Of a DNA stretch of 38,263 nucleotides, positions 15,954 to 24,800 are shown one piece after another. Source of the DNA: Nocardia wallacei. Its GTDB lineage: Bacteria > Actinomycetota > Actinomycetes > Mycobacteriales > Mycobacteriaceae. The notes below the pieces were generated by a model. It did no database searches and was not told where the DNA came from. It worked only from the letters and a program-made list of their open reading frames with translations. The first letter of the stretch is position 1, and every line of letters starts with the position of its first letter. Position numbers and translations under genes: made by a program. The stretch covers positions 1 to 38,263 of the forward strand of contig NZ_JARWQD010000209.1 in the NCBI RefSeq assembly GCF_029869545.1. Reading direction: 5' to 3'.

Positions 15954-16594
15954 TCCGCGTAATGGTCGTCGACGATGACGGGATCGTTCGCACCGGCTTG
16001 CGAATGATCCTGGAGTCTGCCGAGGATATCGCGGTCGTCGCGGAGGCCGAGGACGGTCGTGCCGCGGTCGAAGCCGTGCGACAGCATTTTCCCGCGGTGG
16101 TGCTGATGGATATTCGGATGCCCGGGCTGGACGGCGTGAAGGCGCTGGAACAGATCCGGCGATTGCCGAAGCCACCGAACGTGATCATGTTGACGACATT
16201 CGATGGCGACGAGTATGTGGAAAGTGCGTTGCGGATGGGTGCCGCGGGATTTTTGCTGAAAGATATCGCGCCGCGCGATTTGATTTCGGCGGTACGGTCG
16301 GTGGCGAAAGGCGGCGGTACGTTGGCCCCCTCTGTGACGAGGCGGTTGATAGAGACCTTCGCTGCTCACAATTCTCCGCGGGTGCACACCGCGAGGCAGC
16401 GGCTCTCGGTGCTGACCGACAGCGAGCGCCTTGTGGTGTCGGCGGTGGCTCGGGGGCTGTCGAATGCGCAGATCGCTCGGGAACTCGAGGTGAGCGAGGC
16501 GACGGTGAAGGCACATATCAGTCGCACCCTGACCAAACTCGGGTTTACCAACCGAGTGCAGATCGCGTTGTTGGTACGAGACGCAACGGGATGA
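15950..16594 (+). CDS. LuxR-type response regulator
   Basis: A 214-residue NarL/FixJ regulator with a canonical receiver: acidic pair in VVDDDG, phospho-acceptor Asp in LMDIRMPGLDG, Thr in MLTTFD and Lys in FLLKD. The LuxR helix-turn-helix reads LTDSERLVVSAVARGLSNAQIARELEVSEATVKAHISRTLTKLGFTNR. By eye about two thirds of residues match the regulator at 12736, so the two arose by duplication. The start is ATG 15950. No kinase gene is adjacent, so either the kinase at 9184 serves both regulators or the partner lies elsewhere. It is convergent with the exporter gene at 16628. Confidence 0.9.
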   Translation: MIRVMVVDDDGIVRTGLRMILESAEDIAVVAEAEDGRAAVEAVRQHFPAVVLMDIRMPGLDGVKALEQIRRLPKPPNVIMLTTFDGDEYVESALRMGAAGFLLKDIAPRDLISAVRSVAKGGGTLAPSVTRRLIETFAAHNSPRVHTARQRLSVLTDSERLVVSAVARGLSNAQIARELEVSEATVKAHISRTLTKLGFTNRVQIALLVRDATG

Positions 16595-16627
16595 GGGCCA
16601 CCGCCGCGGCCGGGTGGTCGTTTCCGG

Positions 16628-18043
16628 TCAGGTGCCGCGTCGGAAGCCGATTGCGGCGACGATGGCGGCGAGGCCGGCGAGGACACCGATCGCGGCGAAC
16701 GCGGTGTGGAACCCGTCGAGGCCGGTTCCGGCTACGAGGACTGTCGATACCGCGGCGACGCCCGCCGCCCCGCCGATCTCGCGCAGCGTCTCGAGCAGGC
16801 CCGATGCGAGTCCCGCTTCCGCTTCGGCGACACCGGACAGCGCGCCGATCTGCAGTGCGGGCCCGCAGACCCCGAAGCCGAGTCCGGCGATCAGGAACGC
16901 CGGAAGCAGGTCGGTGAGATAGACGGCGTCGGCGGGGACGCGAACGAGCCACACCACTCCGACGGTCACCAGCGTCAGGCCGCCTACCAGCAGGCGCCGG
17001 ACGCCTACGATGTCCGCGAGGCGGCCGACGACCCACGCGACCGCGAACCCGGTCACTGTCGTAGCCAGCCACGCCAGACCCGTTCGCGCCGATGAGAAGC
17101 CGAGTTCCTGTTGCATCAGCAGCGATCCGAGGAAGATGAACGAGAAGAACGCGCCGAATGCAAGCAGCGCGGTGAGGTTCGCCGCGACGAGCGTGCGGTT
17201 CCTCAGCGCCGAGGCAGGCACGAGTGGGGCCGGTGAACGCCTCTCCAACCACAAGAACACCGCCAGCAGTCCGCCGGCGGCAAGGAACGACGCCAGCGCG
17301 CCCGCGGAGGTCCACCCGTGCGTCGAGGCATGATGGAGTGCATAGACGAACGTCAGCAGTCCGCCGGTCACCACGCTGGCCGCCGCGACGTCCAACTGCC
17401 CGGAACCGCTACCGCGGTTGTCGGCGGCAAGGCAGGTGACGGCGAGCGCGATGAGCGCGAGGCCGGCGGGAACGTTGACGAAGAACGCCCACCGCCAGCC
17501 GGGCCCGGCGGCGATGAGACCACTCGCGACCACGCCCATCGTTCCGGCCACGCCGCCGACGGCTCCGACGATGCCGAGAGCCCGGTTGCGTTCGCGCCCT
17601 TCATCGAAGGTGACAGCCAGCAACGACAAGACCGACGGTGCGATGAGTGCACCGCCCAACCCCTGGAGCCCACGTGCCGCGATCAGCACGCCACCGTGCT
17701 GCGCCACCCCCGCCACCAGCGAGGCGGCGGTGAACAGCCCGAGGCCGGCGAGCAAGACACGGCGTCGTCCGAGCAGGTCGGTCATGCGGCCGCCGACGAG
17801 GAGGAACCCGCCGAGCACGAGACCGTAGGCGACGACAACCCACTGCAATCCGCCCTGACTCATTCCGAGATCGCGCTGGATCGAGGGCAGGGCCACGTTC
17901 ACGATGGCGATGTCGAGACCCACCATCGACGTGGCGGCACACGCCAGTACCAGCACGAGCCCTTGGCGAGGCCCCGGATTCTGCTGGCGCAGGGGGGCCG
18001 ACGGGTCGGCGGCGGTTACCCCGGAATTGTGCGTGTCAGACAT
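16628..18043 (-). CDS. MFS multidrug exporter, DHA2 (EmrB/QacA) family
   Basis: A 471-residue proton-coupled exporter with about 14 membrane helices. Markers are motif D1 near LDIAIVNVALPSIQRDLG (about 43-60), motif A GGRMTDLLGRRRVLLAG (about 83-99), and motif C-like GPGWRWAFFVNVPAGL (about 182-197). Substrates of the family are lipophilic cations and antibiotics. The start is ATG 18043 with AAAGGA seven bases upstream, 27 bases after the SRPBCC gene, so the two form an operon. The context suggests control by the ECF42 sigma factor encoded upstream. Confidence 0.88.
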   Translation of the reverse strand: MSDTHNSGVTAADPSAPLRQQNPGPRQGLVLVLACAATSMVGLDIAIVNVALPSIQRDLGMSQGGLQWVVVAYGLVLGGFLLVGGRMTDLLGRRRVLLAGLGLFTAASLVAGVAQHGGVLIAARGLQGLGGALIAPSVLSLLAVTFDEGRERNRALGIVGAVGGVAGTMGVVASGLIAAGPGWRWAFFVNVPAGLALIALAVTCLAADNRGSGSGQLDVAAASVVTGGLLTFVYALHHASTHGWTSAGALASFLAAGGLLAVFLWLERRSPAPLVPASALRNRTLVAANLTALLAFGAFFSFIFLGSLLMQQELGFSSARTGLAWLATTVTGFAVAWVVGRLADIVGVRRLLVGGLTLVTVGVVWLVRVPADAVYLTDLLPAFLIAGLGFGVCGPALQIGALSGVAEAEAGLASGLLETLREIGGAAGVAAVSTVLVAGTGLDGFHTAFAAIGVLAGLAAIVAAIGFRRGT

Positions 18044-18070
18044 TTCGATGTCCTTTCAGCTCGCGGCGGT

Positions 18071-18559
18071 TCACCGGCGGTAGCCCGCGATGGGCTTGCC
18101 GGTGCCGGTGGACAGCAGCTGCGACAGGCTCTCGGTGATGAAGAAGGTCCAGGCGAGCGAGCACGCTTCGAAACAGGCGGATTCGCCCGCGCTGAGGCCT
18201 TCGTGGGTGAAGTGCAGGGTGGTGCCTTGCGCGTCCGTGCTGATGTCGAAGATCACGTTGGTGCCGGTCCACTCGTCGGGGTCGGCCATGTGGTCGGAGT
18301 CGACGACATGCCAGACCACTCGCCGGGCGGGCGAGAACTCGGTGATCTGGAATCGGGCGAACCGGATTCCCTGCTTGGCGCGGGCGGTCTCACCGGCATA
18401 TTTGCTGTCGTCGGTGAAGACGAATTCGTCGTGCAGGGCGGCCGAGTGGCCGATGAGGTTCTCACTCCACCAGCCACGCACATCGGTGATGGCCTCGAAG
18501 ACCTGTTCCGGTGTCCGGTCGGTGGTCATCGTGGCGGTCAGGTACTCGGTGTCCGACAT
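18071..18559 (-). CDS. SRPBCC/AHSA1-domain protein
   Basis: A 162-residue Bet v1-like protein beginning MSDTEYLTATMTTDRTPEQVFEAITDVRGWWSENLIG. The central strands read RVVWHVVDSDHMADPDEWTGTNVIFDIS, and the C-terminal helix ends SLAWTFFITESLSQLLSTGTG. The ATG at 18559 follows an AGAGAGG site. It is first in a two-gene operon with the MFS exporter and lies downstream of the ECF42 sigma gene, behind a sequence fitting that sigma group's promoter. SRPBCC proteins are recurrent companions of ECF41/42-type systems. The ligand is unknown. Confidence 0.82.
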   Translation of the reverse strand: MSDTEYLTATMTTDRTPEQVFEAITDVRGWWSENLIGHSAALHDEFVFTDDSKYAGETARAKQGIRFARFQITEFSPARRVVWHVVDSDHMADPDEWTGTNVIFDISTDAQGTTLHFTHEGLSAGESACFEACSLAWTFFITESLSQLLSTGTGKPIAGYRR

Positions 18560-18595
18560 GGCGTTGCCTCTCTCTTTCGGGTGGTTCGCCCCACC

Positions 18596-18622
18596 GACGA
18601 AGGAGGCCGCCCGGGATCGACA
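18596..18622 (-). promoter_or_regulatory. Putative ECF42-dependent promoter
   Basis: Read on the minus strand: TGTCGA (18622-18617), a 17-base spacer, then CGTC (18599-18596). It lies 37 bases before the start codon of the SRPBCC gene. I recall TGTCGA at -35 and CG(A/T)C at -10 as the conserved motif described for ECF42 targets in Streptomyces; spacing and position fit. The ECF42 gene is immediately upstream. Confidence 0.55.
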
Positions 18623-18661
18623 ACGACCGGGAAGAAATTCGAGAAATTTTGCGGCGATGGC

Positions 18662-19891
18662 CTATGTGCTGCGCAGAGCCTCAGCAAGACGACCGGCCAG
18701 ATAGCGGCGTTCGGCATCGGTCGGCGCCAGCTGCAGCGCCTCCTCGTACCAGGCGACGGCCTCGGCCGTGCGGCCGTCCCGGCGGAGCAGATCGGCTCGC
18801 GTCGCGGGCAGCAGGTAGTACCCGTCGAGCTTGCCGGATCGGGTGATGGCGTCGACGAGGGCGAGTCCGGCGGATATGCCCTCGGCCATCGCAACCGCCA
18901 CGGCGCGGTTGAGATCCACCACGGGAGACGGCGCCAGTCGCGCGAACTCCCCGTACAGCGCGGCGATCTGCGGCCAGTCGGTCGCCGCGGCATCGGGCGC
19001 GGTGGCGTGGCAGGCGGCGATCGCGGCCTGTACCTGATACGGCCCGGCCCGGCGCATCGCCAGCGCTATATCAAGTGCCGCAACGCCTTCGGCGATCAGC
19101 GCGTGATCCCATCGGGACCGGTCCTGATCCTCCAGCGTCACCAGTACACCGCCATCGACTCGACTCGCGCGGCGGGCCTCGAGCAACAACATCAACGCCA
19201 GCAGGCCGCGCGCCTCGGGCTCGGCCGGCATCAACCGGACCAGCATCCGAGCGAGGTGGATACCCTCGGCGGCCAGCTCTCCGCGCCCGTCCGTGTCGTC
19301 GTAGCCCGCATTGAAGATCAGATAGAGCACGGCGAGGACCGCGTTCAGTCGCTGTGGAAGTAACTCCGCAGACGGCACCCGATATGGGATACCGGCCTCC
19401 ACGATCTTGCGTTTGGCACGCACCAGGCGCTGCGCCATCGTCGACTCGGCGGTCAGGAACGCCTTGGCGATCTCCCCGGTGCTCAGCCCCGCCAGGGTGC
19501 GCAGCGTCAGGGCAACCCGGGCGGGGAACGGCAACGCGGGATGGCAGCACGTGAAAATCAGCCGCAGCCGCTCGTCCGGAATCTCCTCGGCCGACGATTC
19601 GACCGGAACGCGTCCCAGCACGGCCATTTCCCGCAATTTCGCCGCGCCCGTCGCGTCCCGTCGCAACCTATCGGTTGCCCGGTGCCGGGCCGCCGTCGTC
19701 AGCCACGCACCCGGACGAGCCGGAACGCCGTCGCGCGCCCACGTCGCCAGAGCGGCGGCGAACGCGTCCTGCGCGCAGTCCTCCGCCAGATCCCAGTCCC
19801 CGGTCAGGCCGATCAAGGTCGCGATCACCTGGCCCCACTCGTCCCGATACGCCGCATCGACCGCGGCCCGAACCTCCTCCGGCGCAGTCAT
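18662..19891 (-). CDS. ECF42-type RNA polymerase sigma factor with TPR-like C-terminal extension (DUF6596)
   Basis: A 409-residue sigma factor. Region 2 spans about 5-75 ([29 protein letters not shown], then [11 protein letters not shown]). Region 4 is near 110-165 ([44 protein letters not shown]). The remainder (DUF6596, about 175-409) is a helical TPR-like module ending [23 protein letters not shown] that replaces an anti-sigma factor as the regulatory part in this group. ATG 19891 overlaps the stop of the DGPF gene (ATGA), the classic ECF42 arrangement. Predicted targets are its DGPF partner and the SRPBCC-MFS operon downstream. The inducing signal is not known. Confidence 0.9.
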   Translation of the reverse strand: MTAPEEVRAAVDAAYRDEWGQVIATLIGLTGDWDLAEDCAQDAFAAALATWARDGVPARPGAWLTTAARHRATDRLRRDATGAAKLREMAVLGRVPVESSAEEIPDERLRLIFTCCHPALPFPARVALTLRTLAGLSTGEIAKAFLTAESTMAQRLVRAKRKIVEAGIPYRVPSAELLPQRLNAVLAVLYLIFNAGYDDTDGRGELAAEGIHLARMLVRLMPAEPEARGLLALMLLLEARRASRVDGGVLVTLEDQDRSRWDHALIAEGVAALDIALAMRRAGPYQVQAAIAACHATAPDAAATDWPQIAALYGEFARLAPSPVVDLNRAVAVAMAEGISAGLALVDAITRSGKLDGYYLLPATRADLLRRDGRTAEAVAWYEEALQLAPTDAERRYLAGRLAEALRST

Positions 19892-20223
19892 TCCCACACG
19901 GGACGGACCTCGACGCAGCCCCGGCTCGCATAGGGGTGCCGAGCCGCGATCGCGATCGCCTCGTCCAGATCGGCACACTCGACGATGTCGATACCGCCGA
20001 TGAAATCCTTCGTCTCCGCGAACGGGCCATCGGACACCAGAGTCTCCCCGTCGCGGACACGGACCGTCGTCGCATCCGCCACCGGACGCAACCTCGCACC
20101 ACCGACAATGGCTCCCCGCCGATCCACCTCCGCCCCGTATGCCTGAAACGCCGGGTCCGCCGCCAGCTCCTCCATGGACTGCGACACCTTCTCATCGTCA
20201 CAGATCAGCAATACATACTTCAT
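19888..20223 (-). CDS. YCII-related (DGPF) protein paired with ECF42 sigma factor
   Basis: A 111-residue ferredoxin-like dimeric protein of the YCII family. It starts [11 protein letters not shown] and carries the name-giving DGPF motif in [17 protein letters not shown] (about 63-79), followed by the conserved [14 protein letters not shown] and a closing CVEVRPVWE. It is co-translated with the ECF42 sigma gene through an ATGA overlap. DGPF proteins are established partners and targets of this sigma group, but their biochemical role is unsettled. ATG 20223 is chosen because family homology starts there; open sequence continues to 20523 but lies antisense to the divergent gene at 20343. Confidence 0.88.
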   Translation of the reverse strand: MKYVLLICDDEKVSQSMEELAADPAFQAYGAEVDRRGAIVGGARLRPVADATTVRVRDGETLVSDGPFAETKDFIGGIDIVECADLDEAIAIAARHPYASRGCVEVRPVWE

Positions 20224-20342
20224 GGGGCAACTATGCCCGATCCGCTCGAATGCCACATCCCTGACGCCTGAATGCACCACCAAAGATACGCAAACTGCAC
20301 CGAAAGTAGAACGCCATCTCGGCAGAGTACGTGCATCATCGG

Positions 20343-20858
20343 ATGGCCAATACACTTCCGGCCCTCGGCATAGGCGGCGATGTGACATTTCTTGGACTCG
20401 ATACAGGCGATGTCGTCGCCGGGCTCGCGAGTGGAGTTGGATTTGCCTTCGGCGGTCCGGTGGGCGGCGCACTACTAGGTGCGGCAGCTGGTGGCGTCGT
20501 CGCCGCATTCGAGGGTAAGCCATTGGAGGAATGTCTCGAAGCAGGTCTGATCGACGGCGTTCTCGGCGCAGTGCCCGGTGGCATCGTCGGCGGCGCCTCC
20601 CACGGATTGATAAAAGGTGGCGGAAAAGCGTTGGCGCGCAGCTTCAGAGATGTCGGAGAACTGGCGTCCAGGAGAGGGGGCAGCCTCTCGGAAAGACTGG
20701 AACTGGCTAGAGACCATATGTGTCGCATGGAGTTGGGCACCGCAACCGCCGCTGTTGGCACCGCCGTGGGAAATCACTTCACCACAGACATTCACGCGGC
20801 CCTCAGCCCACCCATCAACCAGCTCCCGATAATCGACATCGGGAACTACGGTCGGTAA
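20343..20858 (+). CDS. Hypothetical glycine-zipper protein
   Basis: A 171-residue protein with no family I can name. Residues about 20-90 are a run of Gly/Ala/Val zippers (GLASGVGFAFGGPVGGALLGAAAGGVVAAF, then LIDGVLGAVPGGIVGGASHG) able to insert in or associate with membranes. This resembles the linker segments of secreted polymorphic toxins. A charged middle (RSFRDVGELASRRGGSLSERLELARDH) and a second small hydrophobic stretch follow. GTG 20331 is an alternative start; neither has a strong ribosome site. The next gene begins 25 bases later behind GGAGGG, so both are probably one operon. Codon use is less GC-rich than in flanking genes. Confidence 0.6.
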   Translation: MANTLPALGIGGDVTFLGLDTGDVVAGLASGVGFAFGGPVGGALLGAAAGGVVAAFEGKPLEECLEAGLIDGVLGAVPGGIVGGASHGLIKGGGKALARSFRDVGELASRRGGSLSERLELARDHMCRMELGTATAAVGTAVGNHFTTDIHAALSPPINQLPIIDIGNYGR

Positions 20859-20883
20859 TCTTCACCGGAGGGTTGATCCACCA

Positions 20884-22458
20884 ATGGAGATGATGCACTT
20901 CTATATGCCTTACATGGATGCGCCGGAGTATCCGAGAGAATACAGGTTCCTCGCCTCCACAGAGTTACTGTACCGTAAGCTACCAAAAGTATTCCGTGGG
21001 TACTTCGACAGCTTCGGAAAGGACTCCAAAGAAGAGCCGCCGAAGCCGCCCCAAATCACCCAGGTCAGCCACTCCGGCATAGAACGTTCAGGCGCCGACG
21101 CGAGCGCGGTAGCGGCTTACACAATCGCATCACGCAAACTCACGGAAACATTTCGAACATTTTATGAAACATCCGTTGAAGTATCGCAGCTGCCACGGAA
21201 GTCCGCCGAAATATCCACCAAACAACAGGAGGCCATCAACGGAGTAATCAAACAGGTCAGCGACTCCGCACCGACGGTTGCACCACGCGGAACCCGTCAG
21301 GACGACCATATCCTGTCCTACCTCGCCAAGGCGCTGGAGGCCGGCGAGCAGAACATGAGCAAAGCAGTGCAGCAGCAACAACAGGTCGCGAACGAGATCG
21401 ACAAGCAGTCCGACCTGTTGAAGCGGATTGCGGAACTCGAGAAGCAAATGAAGAATTCCCGATCCACGCCCGAGCGTCCCGGCCGTGACCACCAGGATCG
21501 CCGTGGGTTCGACCCACCGACGCTCGTTCCCCCTGCACCTCCCCCGCCGGACGGCGACTTCCGCGGCCGCCGCGATGTCGGCGGCACCGACATCACCGAG
21601 CCTTCCGGACCGACCCGCAACGCAGGCGACCGGAGTGCCCGACCTCCGTATCCCCCGGCGCCGACTGTCAGCCCGGCCGCAGTCCCGGCACCGGGCATGT
21701 CCGACCTGCTGGGCGGGCTGAGCCCATTGATCGCTCAGCAGATGATGGCGCGCAATCTGGCCGACCAAGGTCTCGTCCGTCGGCCACACGAACTCGATCC
21801 GCGCGGCAATGAGCAGGGATTCGACCACTCGCAGCCCGGGATCGCGGGCCGGGCACCGGCGACCATCCCACCTGCGCCCGCGACAACGCCGCCATCGACG
21901 GCAACCCCACCCTCCACGTCAGCTCCCCCACCCCGCCCAGCGGAGGGGACGCCGCCGAGAGCCCCAGACGCTGACGGCGACGTCGAGTACACGTTCCCGG
22001 ACGGCCGAACCCAAAAGGTAACCGCCCTGGTCGCACAGGTTCTCGATGCGGCGATCGCCAACAAGAACGGAACCGACGCCCACAACGCGTACAGCAAGAC
22101 CAAAGCACAGTGGTCCGACACGAAGTCGATCGGACAACCCGTCGATCCACATCAACTGATCACCGGCGACGTAGGCGTATGGAGCCAGCGCACGGCAGTG
22201 GTGGTCGTATGGTCGCCTGACGATGGCGGTGCAGAGGCCGTCATCGACGGCGAACTCGTGAAGTTTCCCGCCAACGGATTGGATGAAATGTCCGACAAGG
22301 ACGGAGCCTTCGGCACCTTCGCCGGATTCCGCCATCCGAATGGTATCGAATCAGCGGCATCGGATAAGACACGCGCGAATCCACTACACCCCGGCACCGG
22401 CGAACCATCCACCACACCACAGCCCGCTGATACTCCCTGGACGCCCTCCACGACGTAA
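20884..22458 (+). CDS. Coiled-coil, proline-rich protein; possible secreted (ESX-associated-like) product
   Basis: A 524-residue protein with three parts. Residues 1-200 are helical, with coiled coils (SRKLTETFRTFYETSVEVSQLPRK and KAVQQQQQVANEIDKQSDLLKRIAELEKQMKNS). About 200-355 is a disordered Pro/Ser/Thr/Arg-rich linker. About 360-495 is a compact C-terminal domain (VEYTFPDGRTQKVTALVAQVL, then IGQPVDPHQLITGDVGVW). That last block reminds me of C-terminal domains of mycobacterial ESX-associated DUF4226-like proteins, but this is recollection only. No WxG or YxxxD/E signal and no Sec signal peptide are visible. The 5' half is clearly less GC-rich than the window. It follows the glycine-zipper gene. 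Confidence 0.55.
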   Translation: MEMMHFYMPYMDAPEYPREYRFLASTELLYRKLPKVFRGYFDSFGKDSKEEPPKPPQITQVSHSGIERSGADASAVAAYTIASRKLTETFRTFYETSVEVSQLPRKSAEISTKQQEAINGVIKQVSDSAPTVAPRGTRQDDHILSYLAKALEAGEQNMSKAVQQQQQVANEIDKQSDLLKRIAELEKQMKNSRSTPERPGRDHQDRRGFDPPTLVPPAPPPPDGDFRGRRDVGGTDITEPSGPTRNAGDRSARPPYPPAPTVSPAAVPAPGMSDLLGGLSPLIAQQMMARNLADQGLVRRPHELDPRGNEQGFDHSQPGIAGRAPATIPPAPATTPPSTATPPSTSAPPPRPAEGTPPRAPDADGDVEYTFPDGRTQKVTALVAQVLDAAIANKNGTDAHNAYSKTKAQWSDTKSIGQPVDPHQLITGDVGVWSQRTAVVVVWSPDDGGAEAVIDGELVKFPANGLDEMSDKDGAFGTFAGFRHPNGIESAASDKTRANPLHPGTGEPSTTPQPADTPWTPSTT

Positions 22459-22650
22459 TCCGCCCACTCATCGGATGTCAGCGATGCGCCCGACCCGGAC
22501 TCACGGTTTGTCGAGGGCGCGGTACGCGTCCAGGCCCGGTGGCGGCGATCTTGTGGAGGTCGGGTCCGCAGTTCGTCGGGACGCGATGTCGCGCCGCGCG
22601 TCCGAGGCGGAGATCGGGCGCGACCGGTGGGCCCGGATAGGCTCGGCAGG

Positions 22651-23304
22651 GTGACCACCGATCACGACACGACCGCCGGTGCCCCGCGCCAGGTGATCGC
22701 GCAGACGTTGCGTGAGGAGATCCTCGCGGGCCGCCTCGATCCCGGCGATCGGTTGCGCGAGGCCGACCTGGCCGCCCGATTCGGCGTGTCCCGCGTTCCC
22801 GTGCGAGAAGCCCTGTCGCAGTTGCAGAGCGAGGGGTTCGTCACGCTCGTGCGCTACCGCGGCGCCACGGTGTCGGCGGCCTCCGGATCCGCGGCGCTGG
22901 AACTGATCCAGATCCGGCGCGGGCTCGAGGTGCTGGCGGCGCAGTTGGCGGCGGAGCGGCGGGGCGGGGCGGTCGCGGACGAACTCGCGCGCGTCGTCGA
23001 ACTGGGCCGCTCGGCGGCGATGAATCTGGCGCACACGCAGTTGCCGCCGCTGGTGCTGCGGTTCCACACCCTCGTCGCGCAGGCCGCAGGCAACCATCAG
23101 CTCCGGCTGATGCTCGAACCGCTGCTGCAGCGGGTGTCGTGGATCTTCGATCAGCATCTCCGGGAGCGCACGCACGATTCGTGGACCGACCACGCGGCGA
23201 TCGCCCAGGCCATCCTGACCGGGTCACCGGTGCAGGCCGGATATCTCATGAGCGAGCACATCGCGAAGGACGAGCAGCTGCTCGGCGAGCTCGACCAGCG
23301 CTAA
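22651..23304 (+). CDS. GntR family regulator (FadR/FCD type)
   Basis: A 217-residue repressor. The N-terminal winged helix reads QVIAQTLREEILAGRLDPGDRLREADLAARFGVSRVPVREALSQLQSEGFVTLVRYRGATV (about 15-75). The C-terminal FCD helical domain carries likely metal or ligand residues, including His in RFHTLVAQAAGNHQLRLML and DHAAIAQAILTG. The start is GTG 22651; GTG 22627 is possible. The preceding 192 bases (22459-22650) show nothing recognisable. It probably controls the catabolic operon that follows, through the two TTGTATACAA-type dyads at 23305-23388, responding to a pathway intermediate. Confidence 0.87.
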   Translation: MTTDHDTTAGAPRQVIAQTLREEILAGRLDPGDRLREADLAARFGVSRVPVREALSQLQSEGFVTLVRYRGATVSAASGSAALELIQIRRGLEVLAAQLAAERRGGAVADELARVVELGRSAAMNLAHTQLPPLVLRFHTLVAQAAGNHQLRLMLEPLLQRVSWIFDQHLRERTHDSWTDHAAIAQAILTGSPVQAGYLMSEHIAKDEQLLGELDQR

Positions 23305-23388
23305 TTCGTATACAAAAATCCCGCACTCTGCCGTACTTTACGCACACATAACGCAGAGAAACGTCAGAGAAACACGTTTTGTATACAA
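23305..23388. promoter_or_regulatory. Pair of GntR-type operators flanking the operon promoter
   Basis: Site 1 is TTCGTATACAAAA (23305-23317), directly after the GntR stop codon. Site 2 is TTTTGTATACAA (23377-23388), whose core TTGTATACAA is a perfect palindrome. Centres are 73 bases apart, close to seven helical turns, allowing one regulator to loop the promoter between them. FCD-type GntR proteins commonly use GTATAC-centred sites. Confidence 0.7.
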
Positions 23389-23426
23389 CTTAGGGACCAG
23401 CTTCACGCTCCTCGGAGGTTGTTCCC

Positions 23427-24800
23427 GTGCCTTCCCGCTCCCCCGAACCCCCGCCGAACCGCCTATCCCCCTGGCGCACCGTGGTTTTCGGCCTCCAGCA
23501 CGTGCTGGTGATGTACACCGGGTGCGTCGCCGTACCCCTGGTCTTCGGCGCCGCACTCGGTCTCGACAAGACCACCATCGCGACATTGGTCAACGCCGAT
23601 CTGCTGGTCGCGGGCCTCATCACCGTCGTGCAGGCGGTCGGGATCGGCAAGCTGCTCGGCGCCCGGATGCCGGTGGTGGCGGGCGCGTCGTTCACCGCGG
23701 TGAACCCGATGATCCTGATCGGCCAGGAGTACGGGCTGCCCGCGGTGTACGGCTCGATGATCGCGGCCGGGATCTTCGGCATCCTCGTCGCGCTGCCGTT
23801 CGCCCGCCTGCTGCGCTTCTTCCCGCCGATCGTGCGCGGCGCGGCGGTGACCATGATCGGCCTGTCGTTGATCGGCAAGGCGGTCACCATGATCTTCGGC
23901 GACACGACCCCGGACGGCACCCGCCTCGCCCTCGCGGTCGGAGTGGCCGCGGTGATCGTGGCGCTGATGCGTTACGGCCGTGGGGTTCTCGCGCAATCGG
24001 CGGTGCTCGTCGCACTGGTCCTGGGCACGTTCGCCGCGGCCGGACTGTCGATGACCGACTTCGGCGGTGTCGGCGACGCCGGATGGCTGGGCCTGCCGAA
24101 TCCCTTCGCCTTCGGCGCACCCGAGTTCCCGATCGCGGGCATCGCGTCGATGTGCCTGGTGATGCTGGTGATCTATGCCGAGTCGACGGCGTATCTGCTG
24201 TCGGTGTCCGAGACCACCGGGCAACCGGCCGGTCGGGCACAGCTGGCCCGCGGGCTGGCCGCCGACGGCGCCTCGGCGGTGCTGGCCGGATTTCTCACCT
24301 CGTTCCCGGACACCATCTTCGCGCAGAACGTGAGCCTGGTGCGGATCACCGGCATCGTCAGCCGCGCGGTGACCGCGGTGGCGGGCGGATTCCTCGTGAT
24401 CCTCGGGCTGGTGCCGAAGATGGGCGAGGTGGTGGCGAGCCTGCCCGGGCCGGTCATCGGCGCGGTGAGCCTGGTCATGTTCGCGACCGTGGCCGGTGTC
24501 GGCATCGCCACCATCGCGCAGGCCGACCTCGCCCGCAACGACAACCTGGTGATCGTCTCGCTCGCGATGGGTGTCGGAATGATTCCGATCGTGGCGCCGC
24601 AGATCTACGCCGAACTGCCGTCCGCCGCGAAAATCGTGCTCGGCGGGGCGATTACGAGCACGGTGCTCGTCGCGTTCGTTCTCAATCTGATCTTCAATCA
24701 CCTCACGCTCCCCCGCGCCCTGCGGCGCACGCGGCCGGATCACGAGCCGAGCCCCGCTGCGCCACAACCGAAATCGACGACCGAGGAGGTCTCCGCATGA
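23427..24800 (+). CDS. NCS2 family nucleobase permease (uracil/xanthine-type)
   Basis: A 457-residue proton- or sodium-coupled importer of purines, pyrimidines or related rings, with 14 predicted membrane segments. Family markers are VFGLQHVLVMYTG with the conserved Gln-His in helix 1 (about 21-33), the MPVVAGASFTAVNPM half-helix (about 75-89), and TSFPDTIFAQNVSLVRITGIVSR (about 290-312), where plain xanthine carriers often have P-x-T-x-x-x-Q-N. It starts at GTG 23427 with GGAGG eight bases upstream. Its stop overlaps the amidohydrolase start, so the ring it imports is probably that enzyme's substrate, cyanurate or barbiturate. Confidence 0.86.
   Translation: MPSRSPEPPPNRLSPWRTVVFGLQHVLVMYTGCVAVPLVFGAALGLDKTTIATLVNADLLVAGLITVVQAVGIGKLLGARMPVVAGASFTAVNPMILIGQEYGLPAVYGSMIAAGIFGILVALPFARLLRFFPPIVRGAAVTMIGLSLIGKAVTMIFGDTTPDGTRLALAVGVAAVIVALMRYGRGVLAQSAVLVALVLGTFAAAGLSMTDFGGVGDAGWLGLPNPFAFGAPEFPIAGIASMCLVMLVIYAESTAYLLSVSETTGQPAGRAQLARGLAADGASAVLAGFLTSFPDTIFAQNVSLVRITGIVSRAVTAVAGGFLVILGLVPKMGEVVASLPGPVIGAVSLVMFATVAGVGIATIAQADLARNDNLVIVSLAMGVGMIPIVAPQIYAELPSAAKIVLGGAITSTVLVAFVLNLIFNHLTLPRALRRTRPDHEPSPAAPQPKSTTEEVSA

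Noticed and set aside
20224..20342. ECF42 promoter upstream of the DGPF gene
   Set aside because: A CGTC is present but no TGTCGA lies at the right spacing, so no promoter is called there.
22459..22650. A 3' gene fragment on the minus strand
   Set aside because: Some codon-like texture exists but no recognisable protein, and the frame continues as antisense shadow of the GntR gene.
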